A DNA stretch of 64,000 bases. Origin: Hetaerina americana. Lineage: Eukaryota; Arthropoda; Insecta; Odonata; Calopterygidae. The stretch lies in contig JAKTNV010000023.1 of NCBI GenBank assembly GCA_022747635.1, positions 1,677,501-1,741,500 on the forward strand. The letters run 5' to 3'. The notes under the pieces were generated by a model, which searched no databases, was not told where the DNA came from, and saw nothing but the letters and a program-made list of their open reading frames with translations. The position numbers were made by a program, and so were the translations under genes. Positions 44,613 through 53,690 of this stretch are shown piece by piece. Position 1 is the stretch's first letter; every line of letters begins with the position of its first letter.

Positions 44613-45692
44613 TTGGACTCCTCATCCTTGAATAAAATTTACCACGACCCATCACATCCAGCCAGTTTTTTTACTAAGAACGCATTGTGGGAGGCTCTCG
44701 GAAGAAAATTTTCAAAGAATGACATTCAAAAATGGCTGGATTCGCAGGAAACATTTTCGTTACAGAAACCTATCAGAAAGAAGATTTCGCGAAATTATTA
44801 CGCCGTGTCTTACATTGATGAAACTTGGCAGTGTGACCTCAACGATATGAAAAGTTTGATGAGATTTAATGAAGGCTATCGGTATCTCTTGACGATCATC
44901 GACTTATTTTCTAAATATGCTTGGACTGTACCTTTGAGCAAGAAGGCTGAAGATGTCATCCGCGCTTTTTATGATATTCTCAAGAAAAGACAACCATTGA
45001 AATTGCAAAGTGACAAGGGAACTGAATTTGCCAACGAAAAATTCAAGTCATATCTCAAGAGAAGAGGAATAAAATTCTATACTACCAACCAACCTGGCGT
45101 CAAAGCAGCTCTTGTGGAGAGATTCAACAGCACATTGAAAGATAGAATGTACAAATATTTTACAAAGTACAACACATACTATTACGTGAAAGTGCTCTCG
45201 AAACTGCTCCAAAGTTATAACAATCGAGTGCATTCTAGTATCGGAATTCTACCTTCGAAGGTTAATGTTTCAAATGCTTTTCAGGTTGCACAAAAGCTCA
45301 CTCAATCAAGGCGTTCGAGAAACAGAATGGTTAATAAAGCAGCATTTGAAGTGGGCGATCACGTTCGAATCAGCAAAGAAAGGACACCATTCGCAAAAGG
45401 ATACAACCCCAATTACTCCACTGAAGTCTTCAGAATTAAGGCTTTAGTACAGGGTTTGAAGGTGCCAACCTATCAACTGGAAGATTTAAACGGAGAAGAT
45501 ATAAAAGGAACATTTTACGGAGAGGAGTTGGTTCGAGTACGGTTGATTTATAACACCGAATTGCAGATCGATAACATACTCAAGCGTAGGGGCTAGGGAA
45601 AAAAGTTTTTCGTTAAATGGAGAGGTTATGGTAACGATTTTAATAGTTGGGTGCCGGCATCTGCCGTGAAAATATTGCAAGATGTTGGATAA
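44613..45692 (+). pseudogene. Polinton integrase (DDE, rve) with chromodomain; TAG between domains
   Basis: The integrase would insert the element and create the 6-bp duplication. After an N-terminal LNKIYHDPSHPASF segment, the rve core has all three acidic residues: Asp75 in WQCDLNDM, Asp134 in LQSDKGTEF and Glu169 in LVERFNSTL. An SH3-like C-terminal part follows (FEVGDHVRISKER). An in-frame TAG at 45,594-45,596 precedes a chromodomain read in the same frame (KFFVKWRGYGNDFNSWVPA), ending at TAA 45,690-45,692. The stop is therefore a point nonsense or, less likely, a readthrough site. No ATG starts the frame; 44,613 is a TTG, so the true start is uncertain. The end overlaps the next ATG by 11 bp. 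Confidence 0.93.
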
Positions 45693-46508
45693 TTTTCACG
45701 TAACGCTTCTCAGCGATAGTTCTGGCAATTATTTTCCTGATAATACCATCGCACACTTTCGTACGAGGCTCCCTCATCGGATTTTACTGGAAAATGGAGA
45801 GTGGACCGTGGGGTTGGTGGAAATTTTGATACCGGAGGCATATGAAACACCCGTGGAAGATGTATCGGTGAGAGTCCTCCCGAATCACTTACTGAAATTG
45901 GATGAAAAATACGGCTCGCTGAAAGAATTAATTGATGCGATGCGAGATTCTGTGCCTGCAGATAGTCATGCGGAATACAACGTCGAAATTGCTAAAACTA
46001 TTGACGGTTTGACTCTTGCTTCTCCTATGGCGACGACTATGGATGATATTACAGTTGCAGTTGGTAATAGCAAAGGTGACAAGGGCGCGAATGAGGAGGA
46101 AGCTGGCGTGAGAGTGGAGAAGAAAGTTACTTCGGATTGGCACAATTATAAAGATAAAAAAGGATTGCAGATAGAAGAATAAATAGACAAGGGACGACAG
46201 AAAAAGATTATAGAAGAATCATTCGTCATGCACCGGCCGCTGAAGATGTGAACTATTCCGGAACCCTCTTCGGGTACACCGATTTGATAAAACGACAATA
46301 TATCGGTGATACGTTAGCCAGATGCATGAAAGTTATAAGAACAGGGAGGGGAAGACATCAAATATTTCAAAATCTATATTATTTATCCATCGAACGAAGG
46401 GAATTCGGGGGCATTGAGATATTTCTCACAGATAAAATGGGTAAACCATTTCCATTTATTGATGGTTTGGATCCGGCTGCGGTGATACTACACTTTAAAT
46501 TGAAGTGA
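45682..46508 (+). pseudogene. Polinton penton-like (minor capsid) protein, broken in the middle
   Basis: The N-terminal part (45,682-46,182) begins with the widespread Polinton pattern FHVTLLSDSSGNYFPDNT...FRTRLP...GEWTVGLVEI. The C-terminal part (46,248-46,508, other frame) has the matching conserved end IGDTLARCMKVIRTGRG...FQNLYYLSIERREFGGIEIFL. Together they are one family protein with a frame change before about 46,215. In Polintons this family is taken as the minor, penton-like jelly-roll capsid protein; that identification is from family knowledge and gene order, not visible catalysis. Confidence 0.75.
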
Positions 46509-46538
46509 TATCATTAATTTTCATTAGTATGTATCAAG

Positions 46539-47102
46539 ATGGCGAATGATACCAATCGATATATAAAATATTACATTTCGAGGAGTCAAAGAGGCGGCGA
46601 TGTCGGATCCGTTTATCGTGCGAGCCATTTCAAGCAGAGAGGAAAGGGACTTGGGTCTTTTTTCAGCGGATTGTGGAGATACGTCAAACCATTTTTTAAT
46701 TCCGGATTGAGGAGAGCAGTCGGCGAGGAAGCGGTGAAGGCCGGGGTAGGCGCACTTTCCGACGTTGGCTCGAAGTCGGGGAGGGAAATATTACGAACGC
46801 GTTTAGGAGAGGTAAGAAGCAACCTTAAGAGGAGAGCCGAAGCAAAGATGGAAAGAATGGCAGGTGCAGGCTTGTGTATTGCAAAGCGACCGCGCATTGC
46901 ATCAAATAATGTGAGGGTACCTGCTGACGCCGTCATCGACATGAATGGCATATCCTCACCTCCCAAGAGAAAAAGAAGAAAAGTTAATAGGAATACAAAG
47001 TTGAACCGAAAGGAAAAGGTTCACCGCAAGAATAAGAATGCCGTTACGAAGAAGAGGAAAGGGAAGCCACGTGGTGGTGGTGGAAGGGACATTTTCTCAT
47101 AA
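46539..47102 (+). CDS. Polinton pVI-like basic protein, intact
   Basis: 187 residues. Residues 35-53 form an amphipathic Gly/Phe/Trp segment (GKGLGSFFSGLWRYVKPFF), followed by a conserved SGLRRAVGEEAVKAGVGALSDV block. Residues 130-187 are a very basic tail with PPKRKRRK, a likely nuclear-localisation or DNA-binding segment. This layout matches the Polinton/adintovirus protein compared with adenovirus pVI, a capsid-internal protein that acts on membranes and carries DNA-binding character. Length and frame look intact; it starts 31 bp after the previous gene. Confidence 0.75.
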   Translation: MANDTNRYIKYYISRSQRGGDVGSVYRASHFKQRGKGLGSFFSGLWRYVKPFFNSGLRRAVGEEAVKAGVGALSDVGSKSGREILRTRLGEVRSNLKRRAEAKMERMAGAGLCIAKRPRIASNNVRVPADAVIDMNGISSPPKRKRRKVNRNTKLNRKEKVHRKNKNAVTKKRKGKPRGGGGRDIFS

Positions 47103-47145
47103 AACCGTGATTTAACGCAAAAGATAAAGTCTCTCTAGAGCTTGG

Positions 47146-48471
47146 GTGTGGACTACATCAAACGAAATGGAGCAAGTCATTCCTTCGTGTTTGGACCTGT
47201 TCAAACAGCTTCCTATGCAAAACAGCATTCTCGGCCACAGGACGGTAGCGTACAAACCAATTACCGCAATTGATACATATTCGGAATTGAAATTTTCAAT
47301 CAAAGGCAATGGAGATAGGTATCTCGATCTGAGCAGCATATGTCTCAATGTTAAATTAAGTCTAGTTAAAACTGATGAAAAGTCTTACGCGAGTGTTGAC
47401 CCAAATCAACCTGGGGTCGTAAACAACACCTTACATTTCATGTTCGAAAATTGTAACGTGTTCTTAAACGGGAAAAGGGTGACCACCTCCGAATACTATG
47501 GATATAGAAGTTATTTAGAAAATCTCCTGAACTACGGCGAAGACGCTGCTCGTACACACATGATTTGCGATGGATGGGCACTCGATGAAGGCGATGATTT
47601 GGACAAAATTGAATTACCGAACGGGGGTTTCGTAAAACGTCAGACTTGGTTGAAAGATAGTGCCTTGCTAGAATTAGAAGGGAAACTCTACGCGGATGTG
47701 TTGCATCAAGACAGATTGTTGATCAATAATGTAGACGTTGATATAGATTTATCATTCGCCAAGCCTGATTTCTTTTTGATGGAAAAAGAGGGCGGAGATT
47801 CCATTTTGAAAATTGAAGAAGCTACACTATATGCCACGCATTACGATCTAGATCCTTCCCTTCTCGTGGCTCACGCTACTGTTTTTTCCGGTGGAATGCC
47901 AATAACGTTACCCTATAAGCGTGTTTAAATTAAAACATTTACTATCCCAGCAAATAGCAGCATGTTTAACAATGATAACTTAATATTAGGAAGAATTCCA
48001 AACACGCTAGTCGCCACTCTGTTAGATAGCAATTCATTTCTCGGTAAAAGGAATAAAAATCCTTTCAACTTTCATCATTATAGCATGTATGCCTGTTCGG
48101 TTTACAGGTATGTGGACGATCAAGAATACCCTTGTGGAGGGAACGAAACTGATTTTGATACCACTTCCAAAACGTTTTGTACCAGTGCATACCGTCAGCT
48201 GTACCGAGCCCTGAGGCTTCATCATAGTGACGGTGGAAACCAAGTAACCAAGGAGATGTTTGATCATGGGTATTTCATTATGGCGTGGAATCTCACTCGC
48301 GACGATTCGGGGCACGAGACTCACATTTCCCCAACTCGTACGGGGAATTTACGCTTGCAAGCCAAATTCAAGAAACCTTTACAAAATGCCGTGACCACCC
48401 TCGTTTATGCTGAGTATGATTCGGAGATTTTAATTAATAACAATAGGGAAGTAACTTTACTTTTGTCATAA
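47146..48471 (+). pseudogene. Polinton major capsid protein (double jelly roll), one in-frame TAA
   Basis: This is the hexon-like capsid protein. The first half (about 260 residues) has the family pattern YKPITAIDTYSELKFSIKGNGDRYLDLSS, and later FMFENCNVFLNGKRV and YADVLHQDRLLINNVDVDI. A TAA at 47,926-47,928 interrupts it. The same frame continues with TIPANSS...NLILGRIPNTLVATL, NPFNFHHY and the conserved end (LRLQAKFKKPLQNAVTTLVYAEYDSEI) to 48,471. The total would be about 441 codons, a normal Polinton size. The start could be 47,146 or the in-frame ATG at 47,167, which better matches family N-termini. Confidence 0.92.
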
Positions 48472-48472
48472 A

Positions 48473-49108
48473 GTGCACGACATGCAAACTCACGAGATTG
48501 AGAGAGTTCTTAGACAAAATCCGCTAACACTAGACTCATTTCGCGGAGTTTTCGCCTCTGACATTTTACCGAAATATAATGTTAAACCTGGCGTGTATGT
48601 AATTAAATTTGATCCATCGAGCAAACCGGGGATTCATTGGGTTGCAGTGCACGTCATCGATTCGCAGCATGTGGAATATTTCGATTCGTATGCAATTCAG
48701 CCTTTCGTTCACAATATATTAATTTTTCTTTCAAAATTTTTGTCCTTACCAACAAATACTACACGTCTTCAGAATTTCAAGTGTGATTTTTGTGGAGATT
48801 ACTGCTGCTTGTACACGCTCTTCAAATCCACCAAACGCCCTCTTTCGCAGTTCATTAGGGTTTTCTCACACCCTTACATAAATGATTGCAAAGTTGCTAT
48901 ATTGTTTGCAAAGTTTTTCGGTAAAGTCAGAAGTAAACGCAAGTGCCATCCAAAATCGCAAGCAGGCTGCTCGTTAGCGGAAACTTCGGCTTGGCGGAAG
49001 AGACTGAGACATACGGCTTCACGAGCTAATAGAATAATCATTAACCCGTCTGCTGTCAAACGGACAGAACCATGCTGCATTCCGCGAGAAAAGGAATCGA
49101 AGGAATAA
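48473..49108 (+). CDS. Polinton adenain-like cysteine protease, intact
   Basis: A 211-residue maturation protease of the Ulp1/adenain fold that would process virion proteins. Putative catalytic residues are His55 in GIHWVAVH, Asp71 in VEYFDSYA, Gln100 in RLQNF (oxyanion) and Cys111 in CGDYCCLY. It begins 1 bp after the capsid-protein stop. The last about 60 residues are basic and rich in Lys/Arg/Ser, not part of the protease core. The frame is uninterrupted and every catalytic position is kept, so this is one of the best preserved genes of the element. Confidence 0.92.
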   Translation: MHDMQTHEIERVLRQNPLTLDSFRGVFASDILPKYNVKPGVYVIKFDPSSKPGIHWVAVHVIDSQHVEYFDSYAIQPFVHNILIFLSKFLSLPTNTTRLQNFKCDFCGDYCCLYTLFKSTKRPLSQFIRVFSHPYINDCKVAILFAKFFGKVRSKRKCHPKSQAGCSLAETSAWRKRLRHTASRANRIIINPSAVKRTEPCCIPREKESKE

Positions 49109-49235
49109 AAAAATAAAGGGCATCCCGGATTGATAAGAGATAATAAAAAAAAGACCGGATGCAAAGAAGATAAGAAGCCCGGAAATAAGCATCTAGAGAA
49201 ATAAAAAGAGCCAAACAAATTTTAAGTCAATCATC

Positions 49236-49868
49236 ATGCAGTCGTCAGATCATCAACAGCAGCCGGAGCATCAACAGCCTCCTCCTCCTGAACAGCATCT
49301 GCCATCTCCACAGCAGTTTGAACAACGCATGCCGTCACCAGATCAACAGCAACCGGAGGATCAGCTACAGCCTGCCGAGGAGCAACAGCAGCCGTGCTCG
49401 CCTCCGCAGCAGAGTGCTTCTGACCCTCGCATCAAGCGAAAGATCAAGTCGGCAGGGAAGGAGAATATACAGCCCAAGAAGCCGGTGAAGAAAAGTAAAA
49501 CAATCGAACATTGCGGTATAACGGCATTCGAAAGTTTGGAGAGGGAAATAGAGGAAGCGATCCTTGGGGCATTACACGCAGATAATGGCGACGCGGCATC
49601 CGCTCCACCTCCTCCTCCTCCACCTCAACCAACACCAGTTACACCTACGACCTCTTGTGTTGATGAGAAATATCTATCTGCCATTAAACATTTATACTAT
49701 TGTGGTGCTGTTCTAAGTGCAAACAAGAAAATTCACATTGCGTGGCAGCTAAGGCAGAGTGACGGTGGACGGACTTACGTGAGATTGTTAAATATACCAG
49801 ACGACTGTGACGAGTTGGGTGGACTGGACTTATTCGATTGCGACCTTTTGTGCCCTACGCAACTGTGA
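49236..49868 (+). CDS. Polinton P/Q-rich protein of unknown function
   Basis: 210 residues. The first 70 are Gln/Pro-rich low complexity, followed by a basic stretch with KKPVKKSKT and a Pro run near residue 130. The last 70 residues look folded (YLSAIKHLYYCGAVLSANKKIHIAWQ, and later IPDDCDELGGLDLFDC). Just downstream, in another frame (49,860-50,076), a plausible continuation begins GFLSGSKGKPKTF and ends WLSFQKF, so the gene may be frameshifted near 49,855. I do not recognise the family. Confidence 0.5.
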   Translation: MQSSDHQQQPEHQQPPPPEQHLPSPQQFEQRMPSPDQQQPEDQLQPAEEQQQPCSPPQQSASDPRIKRKIKSAGKENIQPKKPVKKSKTIEHCGITAFESLEREIEEAILGALHADNGDAASAPPPPPPPQPTPVTPTTSCVDEKYLSAIKHLYYCGAVLSANKKIHIAWQLRQSDGGRTYVRLLNIPDDCDELGGLDLFDCDLLCPTQL

Positions 49869-50257
49869 AAAGGTCATTAGTGGCTTTTTAAGTGGATCTA
49901 AGGGAAAACCGAAAACATTCCGTCCACTTGCGAATTTCTACGTCGAGTTTGGTACTCATAACGGCGGTAAAGTTGTAGCGTTTGTTCGTAAATATGGAGC
50001 TGCTATCCTCAATCAACGGTGGGGTAAAACTATTTTGCTAAACTTATCGGAATGGCTGAGTTTTCAAAAATTCTAAACGTACTCATAGATGCTATCCTAG
50101 TCACCAATCATTGGAGCCCGAAGCTGGACAAATTATTTACACTTGTTCAGGATGCCGTAAGCACAGTGGGGGTGCAACACATGAGAATAACATTTGGCGT
50201 GAAGTTGACCGCCAGTCTAAACGTACCCTTCCCGTTCGACCCATCTCGAGCACAAGG

Positions 50258-52633
50258 ATGGGCAAAGTCATCGTAGACTTCCAGGCAGGAGTTGATGGAA
50301 AGGTTTTGGTGATCAGAGAATTGGCTATGGAGGATCTAGAATCGGAGTGGCGGAGGTCATGGCTTTTTCAGTTTCCACCCGGCATCCCAAACACCATCGA
50401 AACATTACAGATAGCGTGAAAAAGGCAAATATTTTAAACCATTTTTTCCAGAGCGTCTACAACAAAAACACAAAAGCACCAAACGATCCTCCACACCCAC
50501 CCGGGGAACACATGAGCGATCTTACACTGACCAAGCAGGGAATAGTACATCTGCTCCGTAGTATCAAAGCACACAAGGCACCTGGTCCTGAAGAAATACC
50601 TGCTAGAATATTAAAGGAATTAGCTGACGACATTGCCCCATTTTTACATATTGTTTTTCTAAAATCGATAGAAGAAGGCTCAGTGCCTCGCGACTGGAAG
50701 CTAGCCCATATAACTCCCATCTATAAAGGCGGCGATAGGGATAAACCAACCAATTACCGACCCATTTCTTTAACATCGATCTCTTGTAAAATATTGGAAC
50801 ACATTATTGTCACTAACATTATGAAATTTCTTGATAGCAGGAAAATACTAATCCACAACCAGCACGGATTTAGGAAAATCAGATCTTGCGAAACACAACT
50901 TGGTCTCTTCATTCACGATATACTTAGATCGGGAGAAAACAACACACAAGTCCATGCAGTATTCCTGGATTTCAAAAAAGCCTTCGACAAAGTCCCACAC
51001 AATAAATTGTTACATAAACTTAAATACTATGGGATCAATGAGAAAATAATTAATTGGATTAGAGACTTCTTGTCAAACCGCAAACAAATAGTAGTCATAG
51101 ATGGGTTGTGCTCAACGGAGAGAGATGTAACTTCGGGCGTCCCCCCGGGAAGTGTAATAGGGCCTCTTCTGTTCTTAATATACATAAATGACTTAAGCAC
51201 ACACGTTAGTAGCAATCTAAGGTTATTTGCTGACGACACGGTGATATACAGGGAAATAAGGAGCCAACTAGATCGCGAGCTACTCTCTAGAGACGTAGAC
51301 AATACCTCGGAATGGTGCAATAAATGGGGATTAACACTTAATATAGATAAATGCGCAGTTTTGAAATTTTGGAACAAAGGAAGCGAGGAACAGGATATAA
51401 ACTACAAAACAGAGGGTTCAGTATTGACTACGGCAAATCAAGTTAAATATTTGGGGGTTTTCTAACACCACGCCTTTCATGGGGAGCACATATCAGGACA
51501 ATATGCGGATCAGCTTTAAAGAAACTTGGCTTCATAAAACGGGTGGTGGGGAAATGTAATGAAAAAGTTAAAGAGAGGTGTTATTTTGCTCTAGTTAGAC
51601 CTCATTTGGAATATGCCGCAAGTATTTGGGATCCGTGGGAGAAAATTTGGCAAAAAGAATTAGATAAAGTCCAGAGAAAATCCGCTAGATTCGTTAAAAA
51701 TTGTTATGATAAAAACACAAGTGTGACAGGTCTCTTAGGGGATTTAGGCTGGGAACCACTTGAAGTGCGGAGAGAACAAGCGAGGCTTAGACTTTTAGAA
51801 AGGTTCAGAACAAACGAGTTTAAATTTGACACTGAAGGAATTATAATGGCCCCACACTACTTAGGTAGATCAGACCACAAAGATAAACTAAGGGAGATAG
51901 ATTCCAAGACAGATAGGTACAAATACTCATTCTTTCCCCGAACCATCAGTAATCATAATAGCAAGAAACCGAAGTCACTTTAGAAATATTAAAAACGTTG
52001 AATTTACAAGTCGGAACAAAATTAAACACTATAGAGATGTTAGGTATACTTTCAGGTGCATGTGTATGTTAGTTGGTAGTTAGAGTGTTTGCATGTGTGT
52101 GGGGTGTAAGTGTTCATGCATGAATGTATGCCATGTTTTTTTTATATATGATTTTGTGGTTATTGCATGCGGTTTTTTTTTCTTTTTCTTTTCTAAATTA
52201 TGGGTGGTGTCCTAGCACCCCCCGCCACACGCCCTTGCGGCGGCTTGCGGGGTATTCAGTAGATGTAGATGTAGATGAAACGAACCCGTGGCTCGCTAGA
52301 AATTGGCGCGGGTTAGATTATGATTCGGGTGGTGTACCTTACGACAAATTGAACGCTATTCTGAAAAGGGAAACCGAACCATTTCAATATGTTTTTGCAA
52401 AAGGGTTGGAAAAATGTAAAATTTTGTCGGAAATTATAAAACGTCCAATAATAGAACTGGCGAAATATTTCGATGTCCCGAAATTGAGCTCGCTCCCACC
52501 AACTTCAACAATATGCGATCTTCAAAAAACGGAGAAATTAGTATGCGCGTTGAAAAATTGTTCGAAATTAAAAGCTTGGATGCATAATAATGTGCAGCAT
52601 GATAAATTTAACTCAATATTTAAATTTATTTAA
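50258..52633 (+). pseudogene. Polinton RNase H-like/exonuclease-like gene, split by a LINE
   Basis: The ATG at 50,258 starts MGKVIVDFQAGVDGKVLVIRELAMED, matching the VVDxQGFxxxxxxFxxKExA start of a protein common in insect Polintons and thought to have an RNase H-like fold. After about 48 codons a LINE-B interrupts (50,404-52,276). The frame resumes with NPWLARNWRGLDYDSGG and VFAKGLEKCKIL and ends at TAA 52,631-52,633. Without the insertion the gene would have about 165 codons. The first Asp is present; nuclease function is inference. Confidence 0.75.
50404..52276 (+). mobile_element. LINE-B copy 2 inside the Polinton, 5-bp TSD
   Basis: A 1,873-bp 5'-truncated LINE-B flanked by GAAAC (50,399-50,403 and 52,277-52,281). 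It runs from the RT fingers to the 3' UTR, GC hairpin and GATGTAGATGTAGAT tail. The RT spans about 50,404-51,983 and contains SPGPEEIP-like, LDFKKAFDKVPH (motif A), GVPPGSVIGPLLF and LFADDTVIYRE. Two bases missing near 51,460 relative to copy 1 shift the frame. The endonuclease is absent by truncation. Confidence 0.94.
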
Positions 52634-53003
52634 TTATTCTGCTTTGAATTCCAATTGTAATGTTATAGTGTTTGTTCTAATTGATCATATTCTTATTGTA
52701 ATGTGCATTTTAATTAGTTATATGAAAATATATTGGTTGAAAAAAACTTTGTTTTTCCTCATTCATTTTTCCATCACCTTCCATAGTGAAATTATTTCTC
52801 TGGAAAATAATAATAATACAAGTAATGATAAAATTTAGCCTTCTTAAAAGTGTGCATCTCAGAAGAGTTTCAGATAACTGCGGTTAACAAGTTTCCTGTC
52901 TCCCATAGCTCTGTTATCTTCTTTCCGGTTTCCTTTTTCCTCTCCCGCGTGATACTCTTCTCAAAATAAACACTTGAGCATTGAGCTCATAATTTTTCCA
53001 GCC
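52634..53003. other. AT-rich Polinton spacer with shared 30-bp motif
   Basis: 52,640-52,830 is AT-rich and keeps a hydrophobic frame open by composition. 52,832-52,861 repeats the motif found upstream of polB at about 36,839. No gene seen. Confidence 0.5.
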
Positions 53004-53297
53004 ATGGATGCGAGCAGTCATATGGAGAGAGTCAACGACTCCATCAGAGCATGCATTTTCGCGAAGGGCGAAATTAATATACTCTCCGACGAACACATTG
53101 CACACCTGCCTCTCGCTTTTCTAGAAATGTACCGGCCCAGCCAGGTGCATGTCTTGTTGTCGAGGCTGCGAAGAGGAGGGTATGGTACCGAGTTCGATTT
53201 GTGTTACGAACATTACAATAAAGGGCGGACTCATATCGACGGACCGCCGCTATTGAAAAAGCACTGCCATGGATGCGGGAATAATATATATAAGTAA
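53004..53297 (+). CDS. Polinton right-end ORF with Cys/His-rich C-terminus
   Basis: 97 residues, MDASSHMERVNDSIRACIF at the N-terminus and KKHCHGCGNNIY at the C-terminus. The middle contains Cys/His in CYEHYNKGRTHIDGPP, so a small zinc-binding fold is possible. The leader and first codons duplicate those of the left-end ORF (34,806-34,848). I chose Met 53,004 over the upstream 52,974 because the shared block places its ATG there. It reads outward toward the TIR. Function is unknown; no family recognised. Confidence 0.55.
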   Translation: MDASSHMERVNDSIRACIFAKGEINILSDEHIAHLPLAFLEMYRPSQVHVLLSRLRRGGYGTEFDLCYEHYNKGRTHIDGPPLLKKHCHGCGNNIYK

Positions 53298-53442
53298 ACC
53301 GACCTTTTTTATGTAGCAATTATAAATCCGCAAGGGAAAGGAGGAGGTGTCGTAAGATATATAAATAATATTAATATAAATATAAATAAATAAACCGACC
53401 TTTTCAGGTCGCAATAATCATTCCAAGAGGGGGAGAAACAAG

Positions 53443-53592
53443 TCCAAACACGCCCCGCCGCGATTAAGTTCGTGGAGGGGAGCGAGGGAGGGGAGGGGCC
53501 GGGGCCCGGCTTCGACTCGATTCGATTTTCCATGATGGCCGCCGCGCGCACGCGCTGGCCTGCTGCGCCAAATTCGCCAGAATCTACCTACT
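53443..53592 (-). repeat. Polinton right terminal inverted repeat
   Basis: About 150 bp, the inverse of 34,463-34,615, ending CCAGAATCTACCTACT at the outer edge, followed by the GCTGGT duplication. Confidence 0.95.
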
Positions 53593-53642
53593 GCTGGTAG
53601 AATCGGCAGCGCGGGGCCGAATCATTCAAAATTAAAGGATTT

Positions 53643-53690
53643 TGACGAATGATCCGTTTTCAGCTGTCGCTGAAAACGGATCATTCGTCA
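53643..53690. repeat. Perfect 22-bp-arm hairpin next to the Polinton
   Basis: Arms 53,643-53,664 and 53,669-53,690 with loop TGTC. It lies 45 bp outside the right target duplication, so it was part of the target locus or a separate small fold-back. Confidence 0.85.

Larger units (their letters stand above)
34463..53592 (+). mobile_element. Polinton/Maverick, complete end to end (19.1 kb)
   Basis: The element is bounded by terminal inverted repeats starting AGTAGGTAGATTCTGG and by a perfect 6-bp target duplication, GCTGGT (34,457-34,462 and 53,593-53,598). Both are diagnostic of Polintons (5'-AG terminus, 6-bp TSD). It encodes the full class-defining set on the + strand: protein-primed PolB, FtsK/HerA-type ATPase, retroviral-type integrase, adenain-like protease, major capsid and penton-like proteins. 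Three later insertions (35,452-36,769; 39,476-41,501; 50,404-52,276) add about 5.2 kb, so the original was about 13.9 kb. PolB, ATPase, integrase and capsid genes carry lesions, so this is a dead provirus-like copy. Polintons are widely regarded as integrated virus relatives (adintovirus-like). Confidence 0.97.

Noticed and set aside
39350..47928. Alternative genetic code explaining the in-frame stops
   Set aside because: Different stop codons are involved, frameshifts also occur, and the intact mariner and protease ORFs end at standard stops.
52590..52838. Hydrophobic ORF between the RNase H-like gene and the right-end ORF
   Set aside because: AT-rich sequence gives Ile/Leu/Phe-rich translations by chance; no family resemblance.
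34463..53592. A complete, replication-competent integrated virus
   Set aside because: PolB has many frameshifts and a lost catalytic Asp, and the ATPase, integrase, penton-like and capsid genes carry lesions.
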